Shown here in pieces: positions 12,401 through 21,939 of a stretch of 64,000 nt of DNA. This stretch comes from Armillaria gallica (lineage: Eukaryota > Basidiomycota > Agaricomycetes > Agaricales > Physalacriaceae): assembly GCA_037576215.1 (NCBI GenBank), contig JBANDB010000002.1, positions 1,612,001-1,676,000 of the forward strand, written 5' to 3'. Every line of letters begins with the position of its first letter. The first letter of the stretch is position 1. A model generated the notes under the pieces. That model saw only the letters and a program-made list of their open reading frames with translations. It did not search any database and had not been told where the DNA came from. Position numbers and translations under genes: made by a program.

Positions 12401-14223
12401 GGCCTTGGCCGCCAGGTCATTGGCATGGTGGAGGGCTCGTATCATGAGCTCTTCTTCCATCTGGACGGCGAGGATCGTCTCGCCGTCTTCGAGTTCCTCA
12501 TCCCAGCGATCATCAGGGTCGGCATCTGGTAGTTCAAGGGGGGTCTTGACGCATTGGCAACGCCCGAAGACTACGCTTCCAGTTCGCCAGTTGACCGAGG
12601 GATTATGGCGCTTAAGCCAGTCATGGCCCAGGTAGACGTCTCGCTTCCCTAGATCGGTGACCGCCAGGTTGATACGTTCGCGATGCTCCCCGATGGAGAG
12701 ACAAAGTTCCACGAACTCGGTGACTTCGCCTCCCGCGTTCCTGGTCCCGTCGGCGTTATAAACCGGGATCGGAACCTTCACCTTCCTGGTATCGAGTCCG
12801 TGTTCCCGGACGTAAGCGCCATTGATCGCGCTTCCCGTGCAGCCGCTGTCTAGTAGCGCTTTGGTGCTGAGGACCTTCCGTCCCGTGCAGGGCTCGAGGA
12901 CAACCGGGATCATCAGGTCGCTGGTGGATCCCCGGATATAGCGTATGGGTTCTCTGAGTTCGTAGAGGTGCTCCCGAGCGAGTTTGCCCTCTGTTTGAAG
13001 GGTTTGGAGGAGCTCATCGCCTAACTCCCCTAGGCAGTCTCGATGGATCCACAAGGAGAGAATGGCATGCGCAGCATTGTCGTTCGGAGCCTGGCAGATG
13101 GCATGCAGTGTCCAGTCAACCTCGAAAGGTTTTACCCATCCATGGTCGACTTTGGGGGCGACAGGGATCGTCTCAGGAATCACCGGAGCGACCGCTCGGG
13201 GATCCCCTGGACTGACGATCGGCCTTCCTCTCAGGTCCCATCGTCGGAAGGAGGTGTCATCCTCCTCATCAGGTACCTCTTTTAAAAGTACCTTATGCCC
13301 CCTCTTTACCGCCTGGGTGCTAGCGGACTCCTCCCTTTCGGCTAGACGGGTGTCCTGCGGGTGATATCCCGAGGAGCTGTCTCTCGATGGCTCTTGATCC
13401 TGGGTGGGATGCAGGGAATGTATCTGCTCTTGATCTCCCTGTGTGCGGAGCGAGGTGCTTTCTTTGGGGGTGTCGCACGAGGCTACGGGTCGCCCTTGTA
13501 CCGAAGGGTCGGAATTACCAGGGATTCGACCTGCTACCCCCAGGCCCATGGGGTCCCTCTGCTCGCCTTCGCTAAAAGTCCGGGTCGCGATGGACGTCCC
13601 TCCACCTGGTCTTCCTGGCCGCTCCCTTGTAGGGGTTGAGCCTGCGCAGTCCTTTCCGTCCTGGGGAGAGTTGGGCTCTGGGCCCACGCCTTGGGGATCG
13701 TCCCATGGGGGCACCCGTTCGGGGTCCGGAGTCGCTTTGTCAGGTTTAGGAGTGACCCTAATTCCTGCCCCACCTGATCGGAGGGTGTCTCGACCAGAGG
13801 GAGACTGCCCATCCGTCATTATGTCGGGTGTCGCTATGAGGGGCAACTTGTCGTCTGATCCGTTCGCTCGCAATGAGTTACTTGGCGAACGCTTAGCTGG
13901 TTTAGGTAACCTGGGGACGGCGGCCCCAGTATCTAGAGGGAGTTCGTTAGTCAGGTCTCGGAGGATGTCATATTGGTTTGCTGATTCTGTAACTGGGCAC
14001 ATGAGGGAAGTCGTAAATTGGCGCGTAGGCCATATATTGGTAACATTTTTTTTTAAAGTCGTAAAAGTAACCGGTCCCGCACTCGGGGACTGGGGTATAG
14101 CCGAATGCATGGTAGGTAGATCGTCTGAGAGAGCGTTACAAGTAGATGGTAGTACAGAAGAAAAAGCGAGGCACGCACCAGAAAGGTCCTTGGTCGTCAC
14201 GGGCGAATCAGGACCCAGACGAC

Positions 14224-16596
14224 CTATTCTTTTACCTTTCCCAACTCTGTCGTTTCTGCGAGTGGTTCCGGTGCCGCTTCGAGTGCACGCACCTCCCGTT
14301 TCTCGCCCTTATGGGGGCAGTCCCGACTGAGATGTCCCTTTTTGTCGCAGTGGAAGCACTTCCCTTCTGCCATCTGTCTTGACCTTTTTGCGTCGATTTC
14401 CATGGGGATTCCCCCGCCTGGATGCGTGGTCTGGTGAACCGGGACCCATTTGGATCCGGAAGAGGTCGGCTTTGCGACCACTTTAGGCTTCGGCGGAGGA
14501 CGTGACTCGGGGGCCTTAGAGGTAGATCCCGGGTGGGGGTTCGAGCGCTTCTCGGGGTACTTGTCGAGCCCTTGAGTCTGTTCGAAGATTTTCTGCCTCT
14601 GGCGTTGTTCGTACATGAGGAGGATTCACGCCTTCCATCCTTCGTAGTCGCGAGGGACTGCGATCCCTAGGTTAGCAATGGCCACTCCGTAGCTGCGGGG
14701 GATACCCTTGCGGACTGCCTGGACCAGGAGTCCTCGCTCCGACTGGTCGGCGAGGCGGTTGGCCAACTTGGCCTCCCGTTCTAGCTTTCTGAAGAAGACG
14801 TGAGTGGCGTCGTTCTCCATCTTCAGTTCTCCCATCCGCCTTTTGTGGACCAGCTCGATTGCCGGATCCCTAAACTGTTCTTGGAAGAGTTCGCAGAACT
14901 CCTCCCAGCGGGGGTAGCGGTATCATGGTCCTGCTTCAAAATCCTCGTCTTCTTCGGGCGTTCCATGTACTCCGGGGTCTGCTGGGACGTATTGGTACTT
15001 GGGGCGTTCGTGTACCCACCAGTCTTCGGCCTCCCCTTCGAGAAGGGACACTGCCAGTCCTACCATGAGGGATGGTCTCCCTTCATAGTGGTATCGGAAG
15101 GTTTCAAAGTACTGGTCGCATGCCCCAAGGAAGCATTCGATATCCTCGTGCTTTCCTTCAAAGATCCGTGGCGGTTTTATGAGGACGGGTCGGACGTTGA
15201 TAAAGGGTGGGGGGTGGTCAGCGGCCCATTCGCCTGCTGGTCTGTGTTCAGGCGGATTCCAGTTGGGTGGACGCGGGACTGAATATTTGTCGGGGTCTGG
15301 CCCTCGCCTTGGGGGTCGTCCGCGGCCCGGTGGGGGTGCTTTTTTTTTCTTTTCCGCCTCTAACTCTTCCTGGAGGCGGGTATTCTCATTTCGCATTGCG
15401 GTGGCCTGGTCTTCGAGTCGAGCCATCTGTTCTTGGTCTGTTTCCCCGGGGGGGGGGGGGGGTCTTCCTCCATGTCTCCGACTTCGTTGTCTGCCCTCCC
15501 CGACCCTGCTAGAAGGCGACTTGTTCCCCTCCCGAGATACTCTCCTCTGCTCCTCCAGTTCCTTCGTGCGTCGACGGGGGGCGAGTCAGGTAAAGCTTCG
15601 GCCCCGCGCGTCGTATAATAGTAGTCAGGGGCCTCCGCCCTGCTCCTGTGTGGTGGTGGGTTGGAATTCTCCGTCCAGATCCGGTCTGTCTCCCTCCAAC
15701 TGGGCGAGGGGTAGTAGGGCGCGTTCCAGGGCTCTTTGTTCTTCCTCTGTTCGTGGGGGAACACGAGGGACTCGATTTCCTGCCATCGGGGGGTATCTTT
15801 CTCGGAACCGGTTTGCCCAAATCCGGGCATCGATGACACGGTCTCGTCCGTGTTGAGGAAGTGGATCCCCTCGATCAACAGAGAGGTAGTAATCCATGGT
15901 TTCTCGGTCGGGGGCTCGGAAGCCTGCCCTCCACTCAATGTCCTGCCATCGTAGTTCCCAGGCTTCGCTGTGTGCGGGGCCCAGTATTCAGATATCGACT
16001 GCTGAAAGAGCCGGCCACTCGTAGTCCCCGCCAAAGGGGTTGAGCGGGTCGTCGTCATTTCGGGGCCTCGGGGGTCCTGCCATGACAGGTTCTTCGTTTG
16101 GAAGGAGTCCTGGTTCTGGTGGAGGAGTTGTTGTAGCCGTTGTAGGCTCTGGCTCGGGGGTAACGGTTCTGGGGACGGACTCGGGAGTAGTGGTTCTCAG
16201 AACGGTGGTGATTGATTCAGGGGTGGAGGTTCCGGAGATCCCAGGGGCGTATGGAACTCCTCGCTCTCCCAAGATGATGAGGGGGATGCTATTGTCCGAA
16301 TCACTGTCGCTGTCGATCTCGATGGGCCTTCGAGCCGTCCCAAGCGGCCGCCAATTGGGTCGCGTTGGGGGACGTTGTAGGAAGGCCTCGAGTCGGGGCC
16401 CCCTCACCTCGAGGATGCGTCTGGGTGTGTATGCTGGGGGCTCGGGCTCCTGAGGCCGTACGTCCTGCATTTCTGCCAACGAGGAGGGTCCAGGAGGGGA
16501 TTGAGCAAGTCCTCGATCCTCAACGAGCTCCTGACGGGACTTGAAGAAGACGACTGCCTGGTCCCGCTGTCGTATGATCGGGCGTTCTGTCCCCAT
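14224..16596 (-). pseudogene. gag: gag: capsid-type domain, coiled coil and zinc knuckle, with five TGA stops
   Basis: A single frame of about 790 codons from the ATG at 16,594-16,596 to TAG at 14,224-14,226, interrupted by TGA at 15,988, 15,625, 15,586, 14,923 and 14,626 (lowest base). The N-terminal third is Pro/Ser/Thr-rich and acidic. Around 15,360-15,430 is a short coiled coil (MARLEDQATAMRNENTRLQ), preceded by five CCC codons from a 15-base homopolymer at 15,448-15,462. The capsid-like retrotransposon gag domain follows (PRIFEGKHEDIECFLGAC, GEAEDWWVHE). The nucleocapsid has the zinc knuckle CFHCDKKGHLSRDC (CX2CX4HX4C) near 14,330. Upstream ATGs at 16,640 and 16,818 make the true start uncertain. 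In life, gag forms the particle that encloses the RNA. Confidence 0.85.
14236..14242 (-). promoter_or_regulatory. Candidate -1 frameshift site at the gag-pol junction
   Basis: On the coding strand G GGA AAG lies four codons before the gag TAG stop. It fits the X XXY YYZ slippery pattern in the gag frame, and a one-base backward slip gives GGG AAA GGT AAA AGA and continues into the protease-pol frame without a stop. The final G is a weaker Z base than the usual A, C or T. Alternatives are an ancient indel or another recoding site within the short overlap. Confidence 0.5.
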
Positions 16597-16644
16597 GCCT
16601 GGTCGGACATGGGCGGGATCGAGTCTGGGTAATTTGACATAATG

Positions 16645-16818
16645 TCAGGGAATCGGTGGTGGCGGTGGTACGATGAGGACTCCCCGTCGGTGGAGGAATC
16701 CTCGGATCTGTTCTTGGTAAATGAGAACTAGTGCTGCGGTGAGCAGGCACAAGAAGGTGGTTGTTACAATAGCGGCACTAAGGGCGATGGTCTGTGTCTG
16801 GGTCAGGTCAGGGGTCAT
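16645..16818 (-). CDS. Small single-pass membrane-protein ORF upstream of gag (57 aa)
   Basis: ATG at 16,816-16,818 opens 57 codons to TGA at 16,645-16,647. Residues about 9-31 are hydrophobic (LSAAIVTTTFLCLLTAALVL), followed by a short positive segment (RGFLHRRG) and a proline run (PPPPPIP), that is, one membrane span with a basic, proline-rich tail. The stop lies about 50 bases before the gag ATG and in the same frame, so it could be an N-terminal extension of gag cut by a TGA. However, the second chromovirus at the right edge has the same arrangement (63,571-63,783), with gag there starting in another frame. That favours a separate leader ORF. I know of no described function. Confidence 0.5.
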   Translation of the reverse strand: MTPDLTQTQTIALSAAIVTTTFLCLLTAALVLIYQEQIRGFLHRRGVLIVPPPPPIP

Positions 16819-16926
16819 CGATCTCGTGGTGGTGGCCCACGTAGCGCTTGAGAAAGTTCGTAAAGGAGGAATTTCGCGAGGAAGAAGGCAACCGTGTTTA
16901 GGAAGAGGAGAAGGTATGTCCCCTTG

Positions 16927-17133
16927 TTAGTCGAGGTTGTTGTCGTAGTTGGCATAGCCGCAGTAGTCATAGGTGTGGAGATCGTTGTAATGGTAATGGG
17001 GCAGTGATAGTTCGCGCTGTTTGGGGTGTGCCCTTCTTCTGCCTGCTTTTCGCTTTGGGTGTCCTCCAGGGGTGTTTTTGGTTTGGGGGTCCTTCTGGGC
17101 TTTCGGTGTTCTCGTTTGTCGTTTCTGGGGCAT
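16927..17133 (-). CDS. Short basic ORF near the 5' LTR, doubtful
   Basis: 68 codons beginning MPQKRQTRTPKAQKDPQTK, rich in Lys, Arg and Pro, then a Tyr/Asp/Asn-rich tail, ending at TAA (16,927-16,929). It is the first ATG-initiated frame after the primer-binding site in the element RNA. The composition could suit a nucleic-acid-binding leader peptide, but the matching part of the second chromovirus has no counterpart, so it may be a chance frame in the leader. Confidence 0.25.
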   Translation of the reverse strand: MPQKRQTRTPKAQKDPQTKNTPGGHPKRKAGRRRAHPKQRELSLPHYHYNDLHTYDYCGYANYDNNLD

Positions 17134-17174
17134 AGGGGGTTTTTTCTCCGCGGTGTACGTGGAGAGAGTAAGAA

Positions 17175-17187
17175 AGCTTCGAGCTAA
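17175..17187 (-). promoter_or_regulatory. Self-primer binding site of the chromovirus
   Basis: One base inside the 5' LTR the coding strand reads TTAGCTCGAAGCT. It is the exact reverse complement of AGCTTCGAGCTAA, found on the same strand inside the LTR at 17,346-17,358. No TGG-initial tRNA-complementary site is seen. In Tf1/sushi elements the RNA 5' end folds back on such a site and primes minus-strand synthesis. The copy at 63,527-63,539 of the second element is the same except C to T. Confidence 0.8.
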
Positions 17188-17188
17188 C

Positions 17189-17537
17189 TGTTATGACCGG
17201 ACCCGGGAATAACAGACTAGGCGTCTAACGATGCACTACCTCGCGTTCAGGTAGGCCGATAGAACCGTGACGTCTGCTACAGCGGAGCGGTATACGCAAT
17301 GAACTCTCGGCAAGCGGAAAGAGTAAAGTCCAGGGTGGATTAAACTTAGCTCGAAGCTAGGGTACATAGCTGAGAGCTGTGCTACTTATATACGATATAT
17401 GGAAACTAAAAATAGTACAATGGGTAACGGCTTCGATGGAAGTCTTGGGGTGATCTGGCGGAATGCTGGGGATGGTCCATGTGGTGCTGAGGTGCCGGAT
17501 AAGATAAGATAAAGAAAAAAGTGAATAAATCGTAACA
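17189..17537 (-). repeat. 5' LTR of the chromovirus
   Basis: 349 bp, ungapped match to 9,061-9,409. On the coding strand it holds the promoter and transcript start. CTATC follows at 17,538-17,542 as the second copy of the target duplication. Ten of the 11 differences from its partner are CpG against TpG or CpA, with losses in both copies. Confidence 0.95.
17346..17392 (-). promoter_or_regulatory. LTR core promoter: TATA box and predicted RNA start
   Basis: The coding strand reads TATATAAG (17,385-17,392), and AGCTTCGAGCTAA starts about 34 bases downstream (17,358 down to 17,346). A start there would place the 13 self-priming bases at the extreme 5' end of the RNA, as the fold-back model needs. 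The second element shows TATTTAA and the same 13 bases with nearly the same spacing (63,336 and 63,369). Confidence 0.7.
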
Positions 17538-17542
17538 CTATC

Positions 17543-17876
17543 GCAAGGCTTCTTGCTGCATGTCATTGATGTGCATAGGGTCCCCCAGCGAAGTCGAAGA
17601 CACCAATAAGGACGAGTTTGGTGCACTCAGGACGCTGAAGGCTGGTGCCATTACATGTCCGTTTGACCACAGATGAGGTGTGTTCATGTTTTTTCTCACT
17701 AACTGCGTGTGTGGCTCATTGCTGACTGCCAACATCGGTACTTTGCGTCCAGCTTTGCACTGCCTTTCAAAACGTGTCCTGCGTACATCGCACTTCCTTG
17801 TCATTTGGGATGCCTCTTGACCTTTTAAAAGGACATAAACATTGGAAAAGCTACCTACAACCCCTCACTTCTCGCA
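17543..17876 (+). promoter_or_regulatory. Upstream region of the divergent plus-strand gene
   Basis: 334 bp between the target duplication and the ATG at 17,877. No open frame is supported. It is the right half of the intergenic space split by the retrotransposon, so the gene has lost about 0.8 kb of its original upstream neighbourhood and now faces an LTR. A pyrimidine-rich leader (CTACCTACAACCCCTCACTTCTCGCA) precedes the start codon in part. Confidence 0.4.
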
Positions 17877-19530
17877 ATGTCCGATCCAGTGGAGCACCGA
17901 GAACAGCCGCCAGCCCCAGTCGTCAGTATGACAAATACAAGCACGTCTTCAGAAGTGCCTACCTCTGATCTCGAGGAGCTGCACGATTATTTCAAGACTC
18001 GCGGCCTCATTGACATCCCGCGCTTGCTTCAATCTTACCAAGACCAAGACCAAGTAAGATTTAAGTCTTTATTCTCAGTCTCTTGATAGGCTCACAGCTG
18101 CGCAGACGCTTCGGCAGACTCAGCTTCAGGTCAATGACCTGATGGAGAAGAATCAACTCCTCACGTTGGCAATGCCTTCTGGATCCGGCGACAAGAAAGC
18201 TACCTTGACAAGGGTCCAGTACAAGTATATCACGCAGTTTGCCAAGTACTGTGTGTCAACGATTGATCCATGGGTGAACGCGAGCGAAATTTTCCAAGCC
18301 CAGGAGTCTGTAGACAATGGGCTGGTACTCAGCCTCGAACGATATGCCTCTCCAGAGTTGGAAAAGAATGCGCTTTATGCAGAGGTTTACGCAACTTTGA
18401 AGCCAGAGCACGCAGTCTTATTCAAACGGAACTATGGTCCAGCGAAACAAAGGGTACGAATCTACTTCATTATCTTCTAATACTTCATGTGCTGATGAGT
18501 CTTTCTCAGTTTATCAAATGCACCTCTGATGGTCGTTCCACATTCGTTGGCTGCATCAAGCACGACTGTTTTCGTACTGTCTTTGGGTCCATGGTCCCAT
18601 CAGCTTCGGAGCAAGGGTTTGACACGTTCGAAGATCCCACCTGTCAGCAACTTCTAGGCTATGATGCTGAGAAGAAAGTATACACGTCCCTACCACCTAT
18701 CCTTTGGCCAGACGGCATGAGGGGCATCGACAATCGGTTTCTGTTTAGAAGTGAGACCTTGATGAAGGTAAGGTCTACTCCTTTGTATGCATGTTCGGCC
18801 TAAAGGGTATCATAATTTTAGATACTCACTGTCACTTTGTTCGGCTTGGCAAGTTTGAGGGAAGGCAAAGCCATCAAGAAGAAACCAACGAACGGAATCC
18901 TCTGGGGCATGAACGAAGTCACACCAGGTGCTATCGCATTCGCAGCCATTATGGTTAGTATACTCAGTCTTAGGACGTGTGGTCGCTCACAAGTCACTTG
19001 CTAGGCCCGTTTTGTTCTTTCTGGCGACGAACGTTTCGATGAACGTGGGGCACGCTCTCACATTCACTACGCAGCCGACTTCAAGCTCTACAAATCAACT
19101 ATCATCAAGTATCTTGACAAACGCCACATGAAAGACACCATCGCTGCATTCAATCGATTTGTCTTCAAGGACCGGAGCTTGGATCACAATAGCCAGCAAG
19201 CTGAAGAAGGTGAGATCATTGAGATACCCAACAACTTCTCCGATTCCTCTGGATCTGACGAAGAGCCCTTTGAAGCACAGGGAGTCAATGTCCAATCTAA
19301 TTCAGAACTCACACCCACCCCCGGCTCTTCAAATGCCGCTGTTGAAGAGCTTGTTGACAGTGTTGGAGCAGTAACCCTAGGTGAGAATCATTATATTGTA
19401 ACGATTTGATTTTAATTATCCTTTTCTAGCTGAATCTAATGCTGTGGACGAAGTTGAACACCCCGTGAATACCCCTTCATTATCTTTACAGACAATATTA
19501 GCCCTGACATTGATGAACAGATTCAGGTAG
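17877..19530 (+). CDS. Six-exon gene of a mushroom-expanded unknown family (DUF6698-like), apparently intact
   Basis: Exons: 17,877-18,053, 18,106-18,453, 18,510-18,767, 18,822-18,953, 19,005-19,380 and 19,430-19,530; all introns are about 50-56 bp with GT-AG ends and the frame is kept throughout, giving about 460 residues. The part ILWGMNEVTPGAIAFAAIM followed by ARFVLSGDERFDE and HYAADFKLYKSTII recalls the family I know as DUF6698, expanded in Agaricomycetes and often found near transposons; its function is unknown. The C-terminus is acidic and Ser-rich. The 3' end is uncertain: TAG at 19,528-19,530 is used here, but another frame nearby gives a basic tail (TRRSKRTTRRTG) up to 19,709 with a TGA at about 19,588. 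No nonsense codon breaks the main exons, unlike most neighbours. Confidence 0.65.
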
Positions 19531-19709
19531 CGGATGAGATAGGTACAGGTCGTGGTCGGGGAAACAAACAGCGGGGCCAAGGTAAAGCCTGAGGTGCAGC
19601 GTTAGTCTCTCAACATAAAGCACCACCTGCGCCGACTCGTCGAAGCAAGCGTACAACGCGCCGAACTGGTGAGGATGAAGGTATTGAGGAGGATGATATA
19701 TATGGGTGA

Positions 19710-20910
19710 TGATTTACAGCATGTAATGGACTTGCCACTTCGAAGCAATGCCTGATTTCTGCCAGAAACTGAGTAGAATGTGAGCAGACCATTGGGTGAC
19801 TTGTTTTTAAAAAAAGGCCACATTGGTTACAGTCATGATATATAAAGTCGACACCCTGCATATATAAAAGCCCTATGGCATAACTGTAATAACACCATCT
19901 TTAATGATTATCTAATGTTGTAAATTATTGGTCGCTGGTTTGATTCTCCTTGTTGTAAATTTTCCGTCCTTTCCTTATCTTGCTTACATAATGAATTCCA
20001 GGCCTTCAAACAACTATTAGATTAGATTAGATTCGATATCTAATAGATCACATTGTGTCATTGATTTGATATATATTTATTGAATTTTTCGGCACTCTAA
20101 TTTGGCACCTTATCAGCTATCTTATCAGCTACCTTATTAGCCGCCTTATTTAGACCATATCAGAAATCAAATTCCTTATAACCTTGCCAACTGAACCGTC
20201 AGTCAGTGCCTTATATGTATCAAATAAGGAACACTGTCATTCTTATTTGGTATCTCGTAACCAAACACTTGTTACTGATAAGATCTTATAATCCCCTGCG
20301 TCCGCTTACAGCCGAACATTGCCTTATAAGGCCTTATAAGGCAATTCAGACTTTTCCGACATATGCACCTGGGACCAGAAATCTAACTATGCAAGTCCCC
20401 TTATGATTCTTTTACTGCAGGAAAAATGTCAAAAAAGAGGAACATTATAACTAACAAGCTGGATGTAATCACCTTTAGAGGTCGGAGATCCAATACCCAC
20501 CGAAAGTAGGCATCCAAATCTGGAGATGCTCACCGAGAAACAGTTGTGACAGATGCTGTGATGGGCACATGAAAATGCATGTGGTTGCATGTAGTTCATC
20601 AGGGGTGGTGAGCGTGTAGTTCAGTGTAGATGCATGTAGAACTGACAGGTTTGTCATGGTGTTGACACAGCTCTACATGATTGCGCAATCACTAGGGCAG
20701 GATGTTTCTGTGTGGCGCACCTGGGTTTGCATGTGATTTCATCAGTGTATATGGCTGTACATGGCTCCACACAAATGTACATCTGTTTAAACTGGTTTAC
20801 ATTGGTGTACACTGGTGTACACCTAGTAAAGTCCAGTAAATCCACTTGTAAAGATGTCATTGGATAGAGCAATAAATCCCAGCAGAAAGTAAAAGGAATT
20901 GGGAAATCGG
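19710..20910. other. AT-rich non-coding stretch with one repeat
   Basis: Apart from the inverted repeat copy at about 20,110-20,365 no gene or RNA is supported. Tandem GATTA words occur at about 20,020-20,030, and a run of GTACA/TGTACAC words at about 20,740-20,825. Confidence 0.5.
20110..20365 (+). repeat. Dispersed repeat with CTTATAAGG palindromes, copy 2 (inverted to copy 1)
   Basis: CTTATAAGG-type words recur every 10-40 bases (for example GCCTTATAAG twice at 20,321-20,340). The reverse complement of the right end (TTTTCCGACAT) matches the start of copy 1 at about 605. The two copies are diverged outside that end. Probably a small DNA transposon family. Confidence 0.4.
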
Positions 20911-20912
20911 TA

Positions 20913-20973
20913 TCCAGATCTAGGGAATCAAACCCCATAAAGCAGCGACATTATCTGTTACACCACATCTGGA
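20913..20973 (-). repeat. tRNA-derived SINE head, copy A
   Basis: On the minus strand TCCAGAT (20,967-20,973) and ATCTGGA (20,913-20,919) can form a 7-bp acceptor-like stem around a 61-base core. The A box is TGGTGTAACAG (20,955-20,965) and the B box GGTTTGATTCC (20,924-20,934), close to the RNA polymerase III consensus. It lacks a normal anticodon arm, so it is not a working tRNA gene. A T-rich body follows, with words shared with other copies (TTTTACTT, TTGCTCTAT). Confidence 0.65.
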
Positions 20974-21549
20974 CTCTCTTTGTATGCCAGGCTTATGTAT
21001 CCAAAGTGTCTCCTGCTTCCACTGTGAACATCAATGTTTCTGACTTGAAGCAGGCTGGATGTAGATCTTACACAGACAGTCCTCGTGGCGAGGGGTTGGT
21101 CATAGTGTGCTGCACCTGAGGAGCCAAAAAAATTTGCCTGGGAGAGCAAGATGGATCCTAAGAGACAAGAGCCTATTGCAGAGGGAGATGATACTTGGTG
21201 ATCAAAAAAAAAGTGAAATTGTTGAGGGATTTAAGGCCTTGCCTCTGTGTAGAGAGTTATTTGCCCAGGGCATCTCTATTATCATTTCCATAGCAAATGC
21301 ATCAAAGTTTCCTGGAGGGTCTTCCCTACACCAGCAATGTCCTCATAGATACCTAGTGTACTGACGATAATCACGTCGGATGAAAGGACGGTCATTGAAT
21401 ATCTCCTGTTGTGTGTCATGGTAGCTTAGGCTTGAGGACATTGAATATTTGATAATGTTGAAGAATACATAGAAGAGCGTGCCAGGCAAGATGAACAAAG
21501 TCTACCCAATAGCAAGTAAAAATATTCCTACTCTGAAGAATCGATAATC

Positions 21550-21612
21550 CAGGACTGGGGAATCGAACCCCACTGTGAAAAAACCATTTTGTCCATCAGG
21601 CCATATCCAAGC
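21550..21612 (-). repeat. tRNA-derived SINE head, copy B
   Basis: Minus strand: A box TGGCCTGATGG (21,593-21,603), B box GGTTCGATTCC (21,559-21,569, a perfect consensus match), then CCAGTCCTGGATTATC and a T-rich body (TTTTTACTTGCTAT). Same organisation as copy A. Confidence 0.6.
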
Positions 21613-21939
21613 CTTCCTTCTACAACACAAGGAAAGCAATGCCAATTCTTCATGATGAGCTTCTGACTTGAGGACAGGACATGGTGGCGTCAGCACATGA
21701 AGGTTGATGGACCTCATGTCAGGATGGATGTAACAAAGAGTGGGCAGCTGCTCCTCCCATTGTGGGCTGAGGTGGATTAAGTTTGAGGGAATAGGCCCAG
21801 GATTGATAAAGCTAGATGTATGGTGGTCTTGAGCCAAAATTGCCCAGGACATCCCATCGAACACCCTGGATTTTTGTCTTGGAGACGATAGAGCAATCTC
21901 TAATTGCAAAAAAGTTCTTTATAACTGCACCATCCATCT

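Larger units (their letters stand above)
9410..14242 (-). pseudogene. pol: pol: protease, reverse transcriptase, RNase H, integrase, chromodomain
   Basis: One frame, broken by premature TGA codons at 12,296, 11,951, 11,117, 9,917 and 9,602 (lowest base), runs from the frameshift site to 9,410. Protease: LLDSGCTGSAI (aspartic D-S-G) near 12,850. Reverse transcriptase: [18 protein letters not shown], then FFGLTNSPATFQ, but the catalytic Y-x-D-D reads YLNDILIF (AAT at 11,783-11,785). RNase H: EADASEGAVGAVLS, YDKELLAI and WTDHQNL are present. Integrase: HHCC zinc finger (HITAGHLGI, GCETCQRT), SVDMVTGLP and ISDRGPQF give the two Asp, but the catalytic Glu in DGQTxRVNQE is Lys (AAA at 10,229-10,231). 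C-terminus: GPFIIIDKAGASAYKLRLP, then a chromodomain (YFVKWKGWTHEHNSW) at about 9,530-9,570. Both active-site changes fit CpG to CpA. Confidence 0.92.
9061..17537 (-). mobile_element. Complete but inactive Ty3/gypsy chromovirus (Tf1/sushi type), 8,477 bp
   Basis: The element reads on the minus strand: 5' LTR at 17,189-17,537, 3' LTR at 9,061-9,409, target duplication CTATC at 9,056-9,060 and 17,538-17,542. Inside, in order, are a possible membrane microprotein ORF, gag with a CCHC zinc knuckle, protease, reverse transcriptase, RNase H, integrase and a C-terminal chromodomain, the order that defines chromoviruses. Priming appears to be by fold-back of the RNA 5' end rather than by a tRNA, a known trait of the Tf1/sushi group. 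It cannot be active: gag and pol carry at least ten premature TGA codons, and both the reverse transcriptase and integrase active sites are changed. It separated two divergent host genes. Confidence 0.92.

Noticed and set aside
13443..15856. Long plus-strand open frames (for example 295 codons at 13,443-14,330 and 225 codons at 15,179-15,856)
   Set aside because: They are antisense to gag and pol. The minus-strand frames carry the zinc knuckle, protease and capsid motifs, and the high GC content explains open antisense frames.
9061..17537. Repeat-induced point mutation (RIP) as the cause of decay
   Set aside because: Classical ascomycete RIP favours CpA in dense clusters. Here the LTR changes are sparse and nearly all at CpG, which fits methylation and deamination better.
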